Shown: one piece after another, positions 43,701 to 64,000 of the stretch | How the letters are laid out: the number at the start of each line of letters is the position of its first letter | Numbering within the stretch: position 1 is the stretch's first letter | Origin: Actinacidiphila bryophytorum | Lineage (GTDB): Bacteria; Actinomycetota; Actinomycetes; Streptomycetales; Streptomycetaceae | Direction: 5' to 3' | Length of the DNA stretch: 64,000 nucleotides | NCBI RefSeq assembly: GCF_016916835.1 | Contig: NZ_JAFFIX010000014.1 | Coordinates: 62,001-126,000 of the forward strand | Position numbers and translations under genes: made by a program | The notes under the pieces: model-generated | What the model saw: only the letters and a program-made list of their open reading frames with translations | Databases searched by the model: none | What the model was told of the DNA's origin: nothing

Positions 43701-46472
43701 CCCGGCGCGGCGCGAGGACGTCGCCGCCCTGCTGGCCGACCTGGCCGCGGCCGGCACCCGGCTCGACGGGATCGTGCACGCCTGGGCGCTGGACGCCGAA
43801 CTCACCGACGACGGCGGCCCGCAGCAGTTGCCGGCCGCGCAGGACGCCGCCACCGGCCCCGTACTGCACCTGGTGCAGGAGCTCGCCCGGGCCGGGCAGG
43901 ATCCCGCGCCGCGACTGGTGCTGCTCACCCGCGGCGCCCAGCGGGCAGCGTCCGACGACACGTTGGCGCCCGGGCAGTCGCCGCTGTGGGGACTGGCCCG
44001 GGTGATCGGCCTGGAGCACACCGAACTGCGCCCCACCGTCGTGGACCTGGACCCCGCCCGTCCTGCGGGCGAAGCCGATTTGCTGCTGGCCGAGCTGCTG
44101 CGCCCCGGCGACGACGACCAGGTCGCGCTGCGCGGCGCCGAGCGGCTCACCCCGGCGCTCCAGCGCTGGACACCGCCCGCCACCACACCCCAAGCGCGGC
44201 CCGCCTGGACATTCGACGCCGGCCGCGACGGCAACCACCGGCTCCTGGCGGCCCGGCCCGGCAGCCTGGCGAGCGTGACGGCCACCTGGTGGCAGCGCAC
44301 CCCGCCCGGCCCCGGCCAGGTCGAGATCGAAGTCGCCGCCGCCGGAATCAACTTCAGCGATGTCCTCAAGGCGCTGGACAGCTACCCGGGCGCGCAGGGC
44401 GTCGTCCCGCTCGGCGCCGAATGCGCGGGCCGCGTCACCGCCGTGGGCGAGGGCGTCACCCGCCACGCGGTCGGCGACCGGGTGATCGCGGTCGGCGGCA
44501 GCTGCCTGGCGGCCTTCACCACGGTCAGCGAACACCTGGTCGCCCCCGCGCCTGCGTCCCTCGGTGAGGACGAGGCCGCGGCTGTGCCCATCGCCTTCCT
44601 CACCGCCGTCCACGCCCTGGAACGGCTGGCCCGGCTGCGCAGGGGCGAGAGTGTCCTGGTCCACTCCGCGACCGGCGGCGTGGGCCTGGCCGCCCTCCAG
44701 ATCGCCCGCCGCCGCGGCGCCCGCGTCTACGCCACCGCCGGCACCGAGGACAAGCGCGAACTCCTGCGCGGCCTCGGCGTGGAAGCCGCCATGGACTCGC
44801 GCACCCTCGCCTTCGCGGACGAGATCACCGAACGCACCGGCGGGCGCGGTGTCGACGTCGTCCTCAACTCCACCTCAGCCGAGGCACTGGCTCGCAGCCT
44901 GCGGCTGCTGGCGCCCGGCGGCCGCTTCGTGGAGATCGGCAAGCGGGACATCCACGGCAGCAGCCACATCGGCCTGGACTTCTTCAAGGACGGCCGCGCC
45001 TTCCTCGCGGTGGACCTGGAACGCACCATCCGTGAGGCGCCGGCGGACGTCGCGGACCTCTTCGCCGACGTCGTCGCGGGCTTCGAGCGCGGCGACTTCA
45101 CCGCCCTGCCCGTCACCGTCCACCCCTTCGGCGAGGCCCCCGCCGTCTTCGCCACCATGGCGCAGGCCCGGCACACCGGCAAGCTGGTGCTGCGCCCCGA
45201 GACGGGCGAGCGGATCACCACCGCGCCGGGCGCCGCCCCCGTACGGCCGGATGGGACGTATCTGATCACCGGCGGCCTCGGCGCCCTCGGCCTTGAGACG
45301 GCCCGCTACCTGGCCGACCAGGGCGCCCGGCACCTGGTCCTGGCGGGCCGCAGTGCGCCCTCGGCGGCAGCGGAACAGGCCCTCGCCGGACTGCGCGGCC
45401 GCGCCGAGGTCGCGGTGGTCGCCGCCGACGTGTCCGCACGCGAGGGCGTCGACGCCCTCCTGGACCGGATCGACGCGGTCATGCCGCCGCTGGCCGGGGT
45501 CGTGCACGCCGCCGGCATCCTGGACGACGGCATGCTGACCGGCCTCGACCGGGAGCGGTTCGGTACGGTCGCCGGCCCCAAGTCCGCCGCCGCCTGGCAC
45601 CTGCACCAGGCCACAGCGGAGCGCCCGCTGGACTTCTTCGTCCTGTACTCCTCTGCCGCCGCCGCACTCGGCTCGGCCAGCCAGGGCAGCTACGCCGCCG
45701 CCAGCGCCTTCCTCGACACGCTCGCCCACCACCGGCGTTCGCGCGGACTGCCCGCGCTGAGTATCGGCTGGGGCCCGTGGTCGCAGATCGGCCTGGCCGC
45801 CCGTCCCGACCGCGGCGGCGCGCTGGCCGCCCGCGGTATCGGGAGCATCAGTCCGCGCGACGGCATCGCGACCCTCGACCTGCTGCTGCGCGCCTGCCCC
45901 GCCCATGTGTGCGTGCTGCCGCTGGACCGGGACAAGCTGCGCGGCCACCTCGGCGGCGGCCTGCTGCGCACCCTGCTCGCGGACGCCGAGGCCGACCGCC
46001 CGCCGCTGGACGGGGTGCGACGCCGGATGCTCGCGGTCGAGCCGGGCCGCCGCCGCAGGGCGGTCCTGACCGAGCACTGCCGTGCTGCCGCCGCCCGGGT
46101 GGTCGGCATCGAGCCGGAGCGGATCGACACCAGCGCCCCCATCACGGGCCTGGGCTTCGACTCGCTGCTGTCCCTCGAACTGCGCAAGTCGCTGGAGTCC
46201 TCGCTGCGGGTGCAGCTCCCCTCGACCGTCACCTGGCGCTTCCCGACCATCGACGCCCTGGTGCCGTATCTGGCCGAGCGGATGGAGATCGAGCTGGAGC
46301 CCGGCCGGGCCGACGCGGCGGAGCCCGCCGAGGAGCCCGTCCGCGTGCCGGCCGCCGCTGCCGGGGCAGCTCAAGAGCCGGCGGACGCCCCCGACCTGGA
46401 CGCGATGTCCGCCGCCGAACTCGAAGCGCTGCTACTGGCCAGGACCCAGCAGATCAACGGAGAGGACCAGCG

Positions 46473-46476
<4 letters not shown>
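37783..46476 (+). CDS. Hybrid loading/PKS protein: FAAL-ACP-KS-AT-DH-ER-KR-ACP
   Basis: A 2897-residue megasynthase. A fatty acyl-AMP ligase (about 1-580; YTSGSTSRPKG, SWLPPFHDMGL) activates a fatty acid and loads it on ACP1 (Ser645, in LRS instead of DSL). KS (about 725-1152) has Cys895 in DTACSSS, EAHGTGT and KSNLGH. AT (about 1250-1565) has Ser1343 in GHSVGE and a FASH loop at 1445-1448, which is closer to methylmalonyl than malonyl types. DH (about 1610-1890) has His1647 in HxxxGxxxxP and DSALQ. ER (about 2150-2457), KR (about 2490-2670) and ACP2 (Ser2794) follow. It should add one fully reduced unit to a fatty starter. Its stop overlaps the next start by four bases. ATG 37783 has GAGAGGA upstream. 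Confidence 0.93.
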
Positions 46477-58925
<12,449 letters not shown>

Positions 58926-58929
<4 letters not shown>

Positions 58930-59684
58930 GCGAGCTGACCAGCGGCGGTGCCGCCCCCGTCGCCCTGGTGGCCGGCGGCTCCCGCGGCATCGGCCGGGCG
59001 GTCGCCGTACGGCTGGCCCAGGACGGCTACGACATCGCCGTGTGCTACGCCGCCGACGACGCCGCGGCCGGCGCGGTGGCGAAGGAGGTCGGCGCACTCG
59101 GCCGCCGCGCCCTCATACGCCGCGCCGACGTCGCCGACCCGGACGCCGTCGACGACCTGGTCGACGCCGTCGAGGACACGCTGGGCCCGGTGTCCGCCGT
59201 CGTCACCTCCGCGGCGGTGCTGCGCGACCAGCCGCTGACGCTGATGGCCGACGAGGACTGGACGAGGGTGCTGCGCACCAACCTCGACGGCGTCTTCCAC
59301 GTCTGCCGGGCCGTCGTCGGCGACATGATCGAGCGGCGCCGCGGCGCGATCGTCACCCTGTCCTCGGTGGCCGGCCTGCACGGCAACGCCGGGCAGACCA
59401 ACTACGCCGCTTCCAAGGCCGGGATCGTCGGCTTCACCAAATCCCTGGCCCGCGAGGTCGGCCGCTACGGCATCCGCGCCAACACCGTCGCGCCGGGCTT
59501 CGTCGAGACCGACCCCGTACTCGCCCTGCCGCAGGACATACGGGACCGGTTCGCGCAGACGATCGCACTCGGCCGCTTCGGCCGCCCGGAGGAGGTCGCC
59601 GACCTCGTGTCGTTCCTGGTGTCCGACCGGGCCGGCTACATCACCGGAGCCACCTTCCAGATCGACGGGGGCATGGCCACCTGA
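58926..59684 (+). CDS. SDR oxidoreductase (FabG-like) of the biosynthetic cluster
   Basis: A 252-residue classical SDR resembling 3-oxoacyl-ACP reductases. VAGGSRGIGRAVAVRL is the cofactor motif, TSAA replaces NNAG, Ser is in TLSSVAG, and TNYAASKAG supplies the catalytic Tyr/Lys. VAPGFVETD and ITGATFQIDGGM complete the FabG pattern. It starts with GTG 58926 overlapping the upstream PKS stop by four bases, so it is translated with the synthases. It might reduce the beta-keto group that the KR-less module leaves, or a side chain; this is inference. Confidence 0.9.
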
Positions 59685-59737
59685 TCCGGCCGCCCATCGC
59701 CCGCACAGCACCCCGCACACCCACAGAAAGGCACCCG

Positions 59738-60946
59738 ATGAACGACATGGTCTGCCCGATCACCAACGGTCTGCCGAAAGTCCGCGAACGCCCCCTCGAC
59801 CCGCCGGCGATCTTCGGGCAGCTGCGGGACGAGCAGCCCATCGCGCCGATGACGTTCCCCGACGGCGCCCGCGGCTGGGTCATCACCGGCTTCGCTCACG
59901 CCCGTGCGATCCTCAGCGACTCCCGGTTCAGCTCCCAGGGCTCGCTCAAGCACCTGGCCTTCGCCTCGGAACTGGCGACCGGGCTGGACATCGAGAAGGA
60001 CCTGCCGCCCGGGCAGTTCGAGCACATGGACCCGCCCGAGCACACCCGCTTCCGCAAGCTGCTCACCGGCGAGTTCACGCTGCGCCGGATGAAGGCGATG
60101 GTGCCGCAGATCGAGCGGATCGCCGCGGAACGCGTGGCGGCCATGCGCGCCAAGGGCCGGCCCGCGGACCTGGTACGCGACTTCTCCGTCCCCATGTCGG
60201 CGCAGGTCATCTGCGAACTGCTGGGTGTGCCCGCGGACGCCCGCGGGCGCTTCGAGGAGCTCTCCTTCCGGGCGCTGAGCCTGGACATGAAGGCGGAGGA
60301 GAGCAAGGCCGTCCTGGACGCCATCGTCAACCTCCTGGTCGAGGTCGCCATGGGCAAGGTCGCCGAGCCCGGCGACGACCTGCTCACCGGCCTGGTCACC
60401 GGCGGCCAACTGGAGCCGGCCGAACTCATCGGCGTCACCCTGCTGCTGCTCGTGGCCGGCCACGAGACCAGCGCCAACATGCTGTCGCTCGGGACATACG
60501 CGCTGCTGCGCGAACCCGAGCAGCTCGCCAAGCTGCGCGCCGACGAGTCCCTCATCGACAACGCGGTCGAGGAACTGCTGCGCTACCTGACCATCGTGCA
60601 CATCGGCGTGCAGCGCACCCCGACCGAGGACGTCGAGATCGACGGGGTGACTCTCAGGGCCGGCGAGACCGCGCTGATCCACCTGCCCAGCGTCAACCGC
60701 GACCCCGAGCGGTTCCCCGACCCGGACCGGCTCGACATCACCCGCGGCGCCATCGGCCACCTCACCTTCAGCCACGGCATCCACCAGTGCCTGGGCCAGC
60801 AGCTCGCCCGGCAGGAGCTCAAGGTCGGCTTCAGCACGCTGCTGCGGGAGTTCCCGGACCTGCGGCTGGCCGTGGACCCCGACACCATCCCGATGCGGGA
60901 CAACATGACGATCTACGGCGTGCACGAGCTGCCGGTGGCCTGGTGA
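59738..60946 (+). CDS. Cytochrome P450
   Basis: A 402-residue soluble bacterial P450 of the CYP105/107 size class. The I-helix carries LLVAGHETSANM (oxygen-activating AGxxT), the K-helix VEELLRYL (ExxR), and the haem loop FSHGIHQCLGQQLAR with Cys351 as ligand. It probably hydroxylates or otherwise oxidises the carrier-bound or released product. ATG 59738 follows AGAAAGG. The next gene encodes a small ferredoxin, its likely electron donor, and both sit inside the synthase row, so a tailoring role is well supported; position of oxidation is unknown. Confidence 0.93.
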   Translation: MNDMVCPITNGLPKVRERPLDPPAIFGQLRDEQPIAPMTFPDGARGWVITGFAHARAILSDSRFSSQGSLKHLAFASELATGLDIEKDLPPGQFEHMDPPEHTRFRKLLTGEFTLRRMKAMVPQIERIAAERVAAMRAKGRPADLVRDFSVPMSAQVICELLGVPADARGRFEELSFRALSLDMKAEESKAVLDAIVNLLVEVAMGKVAEPGDDLLTGLVTGGQLEPAELIGVTLLLLVAGHETSANMLSLGTYALLREPEQLAKLRADESLIDNAVEELLRYLTIVHIGVQRTPTEDVEIDGVTLRAGETALIHLPSVNRDPERFPDPDRLDITRGAIGHLTFSHGIHQCLGQQLARQELKVGFSTLLREFPDLRLAVDPDTIPMRDNMTIYGVHELPVAW

Positions 60947-61004
60947 CGGCCGTGAACGGTTCGCGTCCCCCCGGCGGCCGCCATCGGGAAGGGCGGTGCC
61001 GCTG

Positions 61005-61199
61005 ATGCCCATCGAGGCCGACCCCGAGGTCTGCGTGGGCTCGGGCATGTGCGCCCTGACCGCGCCCGGCCTTTTCGACCAGTCGCAGGACGACGGAACG
61101 GTCGTGGTGCTGAGGCCCGTTCCGGCGGACCCGGAGCTCGACGACGTACGCGACGCGGTGCGGCGCTGTCCCTCGGGCGCCTTGAAACTGACGGACTGA
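61005..61199 (+). CDS. Small [3Fe-4S] ferredoxin, P450 partner
   Basis: A 64-residue ferredoxin of the type fused or adjacent to actinobacterial P450s. Ligands are in CVGSGMC (Cys-x5-Cys) and RRCPSGAL; the fourth cysteine of [4Fe-4S] types is absent, fitting [3Fe-4S]. Typical acidic composition and the VCVGSGMCALTAPGLFDQ opening agree. It starts at ATG 61005; a GTG three codons upstream is possible. It lies 58 bases after the P450 and passes electrons to it, with a reductase supplied from elsewhere in the genome. Confidence 0.92.
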   Translation: MPIEADPEVCVGSGMCALTAPGLFDQSQDDGTVVVLRPVPADPELDDVRDAVRRCPSGALKLTD

Positions 61200-61251
61200 C
61201 CAGCGGCACGCGCCGGAGCACGCGGCGGCCGCGAGGCGAAGGAGGACCGAA

Positions 61252-62028
61252 GTGCGCAACCCGTGGTTCGGCCGTGGCGAGCCCGGACAGGCAGCCGCGG
61301 TGCGGCTGTTCTGCCTGCCCTACGCCGGCGGCAGCGCGTCCGCCTATCGCGGCTGGCCCGCCCTGGCACCGGCCCGGCTGGAGGTCTGCCCGCTGGAACT
61401 GCCCGGTCGCGGCGGCCGCATCGGCGAGCCGCCGCTGACCCGGCTGCGGCCGATGGCGGACGCCGTCGCCGGCGCGCTCGCGCCGTATGCCGACCGGCCC
61501 TACGCGGTGTTCGGCCACAGCATGGGCGGCCTGCTCGCCTTCGAGGTCACCAGGACCCTGCGCCGCCGCGGACTGCCGCTGCCCGTCCACCTGTTCGTCT
61601 CTGCCGCCGCCGCCCCTGACCTGCGGCGCACCCGGCCGCCGGTGCACCGGGCGCCCGACGCCGACGTCCTGGAGGAACTGCGGGTGCTCGGCGGCACACC
61701 GGCCGAACTCCTGGACGACGAGGAGCTGATGCAGCTCATGCTGCCCACCGTCCGGGCCGACTTCTCGGTCCTGGAGACGTACGAGTACCGCCCCGACAGG
61801 CCGCTGCCGGTGCCGCTGACGGTCTTCGGCGGCACCGACGACCCGTTGGTGCCGGTGCGTGACCTGGACGGCTGGCGCGACCAGACCTCCGCCGGGGCAC
61901 GGCTGCGCATCGTGTCCGGCGGCCACTTCTACCTCCACCCCGCCGCCGCCGAGCTCATGGCCGTGATCGCCGGCGCCGCCGCAGTGCAGCTCGCCGCCGC
62001 GAACGACGATCAGGAGATCGGCGCATGA
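61252..62028 (+). CDS. Type II (editing) thioesterase
   Basis: A 258-residue alpha/beta hydrolase. RLFCLPYAGGSAS and YRGWPAL start the fold. The nucleophile Ser is in GHSMGG, the acid in GGTDDPLV and the catalytic His in GGHFYL. Stand-alone thioesterases of this type clear stalled or wrongly primed carrier domains in PKS/NRPS lines rather than release the product. GTG 61252 follows AAGGAGG. Its stop overlaps the start of the next NRPS by four bases, so it is embedded in the synthase operon. Confidence 0.93.
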   Translation: MRNPWFGRGEPGQAAAVRLFCLPYAGGSASAYRGWPALAPARLEVCPLELPGRGGRIGEPPLTRLRPMADAVAGALAPYADRPYAVFGHSMGGLLAFEVTRTLRRRGLPLPVHLFVSAAAAPDLRRTRPPVHRAPDADVLEELRVLGGTPAELLDDEELMQLMLPTVRADFSVLETYEYRPDRPLPVPLTVFGGTDDPLVPVRDLDGWRDQTSAGARLRIVSGGHFYLHPAAAELMAVIAGAAAVQLAAANDDQEIGA

Positions 62029-64000
62029 CCGACATCGACCTGGCCGGCCTGACCCCGGAGCAGAAGCGCGCGCTGCTGGCGGAGCGGCTGCGCGGCAGGA
62101 GCGGCCCCCCGCCGCCGGCGCGCAGACGCCGCTTCGCCGCGTCCTTCCCGCAGCAGCGCATGTGGTTCCTCGACCAGCTCAACCCGGGCAGTGCCGCGTA
62201 CAACATCCCGGCCGCGGTACGCCTGCGGGGACCCCTCGACGTGGAGCTGTGGCGCCGCAGCCTGGCCGAGATCGTCCGCCGGCACGAGTCGCTGCGCACC
62301 ACCTTCGACGAGTCGGACGGCGAGCCCGTCCAGGTCGTACACGACTCCGGCGAGCTGGAGCTGACCGTCGAGGAGTGCCCGCACCTGCGCGGCCCCGACA
62401 GCGAGCCGGTCCTCCAGGAGCTGGCCCGCCAGGAGTTCGCCCGGCCCTTCGACCTGCGTACCGGGCCGCTGATGCGGATGAAGTTCCTCCGCCTGGCCGC
62501 CGAAGACCACGTGCTGTTGGTCACGATGCACCACATCGTCGCCGACCTGTGGTCCACCTCCGTCCTGTTCGGCGAACTGGTCGCCCTCTACCGTGGCTTG
62601 CTCACCGGCACCAAGGCCGACCTGCCGCAACTGCCCGTCCAGTACGCCGACTACGCCGCCTGGCAGCGCAAGAAGCTGGCCGGCCCAGGCTTCGCCGCCG
62701 AACTCGAGCACTGGAAGAAGACCCTGCAGGGCGCGGCGCCGATCCTGGAGCTGCCCACCGACCGGCCGCGGCCCGCGGTGCTCGGCACGGCCGGCGGCTC
62801 GCGGCCCTTCCGCCTGTCCGCCGACGTGATGAACGGGGTCCGCGAGCTGAGCCGGCGCGCCGGCGTCACCCCGTTCATGACCATGCTCGCCGCCTACGTC
62901 GTGCTGCTGCACCGCTACAGCCGGCAGGAGGACATCGTCGTCGGCGTGCCGGTGGCCAACCGCGGGCAGTCCGAGGTCGAGCCGCTCATCGGCTACTTCG
63001 TCAACACCCTCGCGATCCGCAACGACGTGTCAGGCAACCCCGCCTTCACCGAGCTGCTGGGCCGGGTGCGCAGCGCCGCGCTGGGCGCCTTCGCATACCA
63101 GGAAGTGCCGTTCGAGCGGCTGGTGGAGGAACTGCGCCCGGAGCGCGACCTGTCCAGGTCGCCGGTCTTCCAGGTGTCGTTCGTGTTCCAGAACATCGCC
63201 ATGCCCGCCTTCGAGGTCGGCGGGCTGCGGCTGGAGATGATGGAAGTGGCCGGCTCCACGGCCCGGTTCGACCTCGAACTGCAGGTGTTCGAGCAGGGCG
63301 AGGAACTGGGCGGCTGGTTCGAGTACAACGCCGAGCTGTTCGACGCGGACACCGTCGACCGCATGGGCCGCCATCTGAAGGTGCTGCTGGACAACCTGCT
63401 GGCCGACCCGGAGCAGCCGATCCTCGACGTGGCGCTGCTCACCGAGGACGAGGCGCGCGAGCAGCGCCAGGAGCGGGAGGACACCCGCACCCAGTGGCCC
63501 GACGAACTCCTCACCCACCAGCGCTTCGAGCAGCAGGCCCGGGAGCGGCCCGACGCGGAGGCGGTCCACTGCCAGGGCCGGACCCTCACCTACGCCGAAC
63601 TCGACGCCGCCGCGAACCGGCTGGCCCGCCGGCTCAGGAGCCTCGGCGTCGGGCGCGACGTCATGGTCGGGGTCTGTCTCGAGCGGTCCTTGGACATGGT
63701 CACGGCGGTGCTCGCGGTACTGAAGGCGGGCGGCGCGTACGTGCCGATCGACCCCGGACTGCCAGAGGACCGCATGGCGTTCATGATCGAGGACGCCGGC
63801 CTGCCGGTGCTGGTCACCCAGAGCTCCGTCGCCCCCGGGCTGCCGAAGTCCGCTGCCGTGACGCTGTGCCTGGACGAGCTGCGCGAGGAGATCGCCGCCG
63901 AGTCCGCCGAAGTCCTCGGCGAGCCGGTCGAAGGCGGCGACCTGGCCTATGTCATCTACACCTCGGGCTCGACCGGCCGGCCCAAGGGCGTCCAACTCCC
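62025..64000 (+). CDS. NRPS, condensation and start of adenylation domain, cut by window end
   Basis: Only the first 658 codons are present. After a short N-terminal helix (LTPEQKRALLAERL), which may dock onto the acidic tail of the upstream PKS, comes a condensation domain (about 40-470) with His169-His170 in MHHIVADLWS. The next domain is an adenylation domain: TYAELDAAANRLARRL, LKAGGAYVPIDP, and YTSGSTGRPKG at the very edge. The specificity residues lie beyond the window, so the amino acid is unknown. ATG 62025 overlaps the thioesterase stop (ATGA). The cluster continues to the right. Confidence 0.92.
   Translation, partial: MTDIDLAGLTPEQKRALLAERLRGRSGPPPPARRRRFAASFPQQRMWFLDQLNPGSAAYNIPAAVRLRGPLDVELWRRSLAEIVRRHESLRTTFDESDGEPVQVVHDSGELELTVEECPHLRGPDSEPVLQELARQEFARPFDLRTGPLMRMKFLRLAAEDHVLLVTMHHIVADLWSTSVLFGELVALYRGLLTGTKADLPQLPVQYADYAAWQRKKLAGPGFAAELEHWKKTLQGAAPILELPTDRPRPAVLGTAGGSRPFRLSADVMNGVRELSRRAGVTPFMTMLAAYVVLLHRYSRQEDIVVGVPVANRGQSEVEPLIGYFVNTLAIRNDVSGNPAFTELLGRVRSAALGAFAYQEVPFERLVEELRPERDLSRSPVFQVSFVFQNIAMPAFEVGGLRLEMMEVAGSTARFDLELQVFEQGEELGGWFEYNAELFDADTVDRMGRHLKVLLDNLLADPEQPILDVALLTEDEAREQRQEREDTRTQWPDELLTHQRFEQQARERPDAEAVHCQGRTLTYAELDAAANRLARRLRSLGVGRDVMVGVCLERSLDMVTAVLAVLKAGGAYVPIDPGLPEDRMAFMIEDAGLPVLVTQSSVAPGLPKSAAVTLCLDELREEIAAESAEVLGEPVEGGDLAYVIYTSGSTGRPKGVQL

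Noticed and set aside
41431-44664. A 1,077-codon minus-strand frame opposite the first PKS
   Set aside because: It is a high-G+C shadow of the PKS gene; sequence is low-complexity and has no start context or motif.

Overview
The window is about 73% G+C by eye, with coding third positions strongly G/C-biased. It carries genes typical of Streptomyces and close relatives: an hsp18 gene with a RheA-type operator, StrR-type regulation, TTA codons, DUF2267, DUF6529-like and secreted S53/Kelch proteins. I read it as a Streptomyces-type actinomycete chromosome. I saw no rRNA, tRNA, CRISPR array, insertion sequence or phage gene.

Bases 1-5300 hold small catabolic and redox genes, each beside its own regulator: LysR/SDR, MarR/NmrA-like reductase and TetR/quinone-oxidoreductase, plus a TerD-family gene. 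Three of the promoter regions carry clear dyad operators. Bases 5300-9400 are a polysaccharide-degradation patch: a GH8 enzyme, a GH5 endoglucanase with a ricin-type module, and a decayed relative that still has a CebR-like operator. Bases 9400-11250 hold a TetR/DUF1801 divergent pair with two matching operators, a Smr-domain protein and a membrane protein. Bases 11450-16560 hold a secreted beta-helix protein (GH141-like), a secreted GDSL hydrolase, and a lipoprotein plus five-helix membrane protein pair.

Bases 16860-23260 are housekeeping and stress genes: lipoprotein, RheA/hsp18 heat-shock pair, STAS protein without the usual phosphoserine, DUF2267, zinc peptidase-like and SRPBCC proteins. 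Bases 23262-32100 hold two huge, divergent, paralogous secreted S53 peptidases with Kelch and carboxypeptidase-regulatory-like domains. A LuxR regulator follows.

From 34671 to the right edge lies the left part of a biosynthetic gene cluster for a lipid-initiated polyketide-peptide. A StrR/ParB-like regulator (two TTA codons at positions 3 and 4) converges on a crotonyl-CoA carboxylase/reductase. A divergent promoter region with an exact StrR-type operator then leads into one translationally coupled row. Its members are FAAL-ACP-KS-AT-DH-ER-KR-ACP, KS-AT-ACP (ethylmalonyl-like AT motif), C-A(Ser)-PCP, KS-AT-KR-DH-PCP, an SDR, a P450, a ferredoxin, a type II thioesterase and a second NRPS cut by the window end. 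The inferred logic is as follows. A fatty acid is activated as its adenylate, extended by a fully reducing PKS module and then by a non-reducing module that may take an ethylmalonyl unit from the CCR. It is then condensed with serine, extended by malonate with keto-reduction and possible dehydration, and passed to further amino acids. I do not recognise the product.
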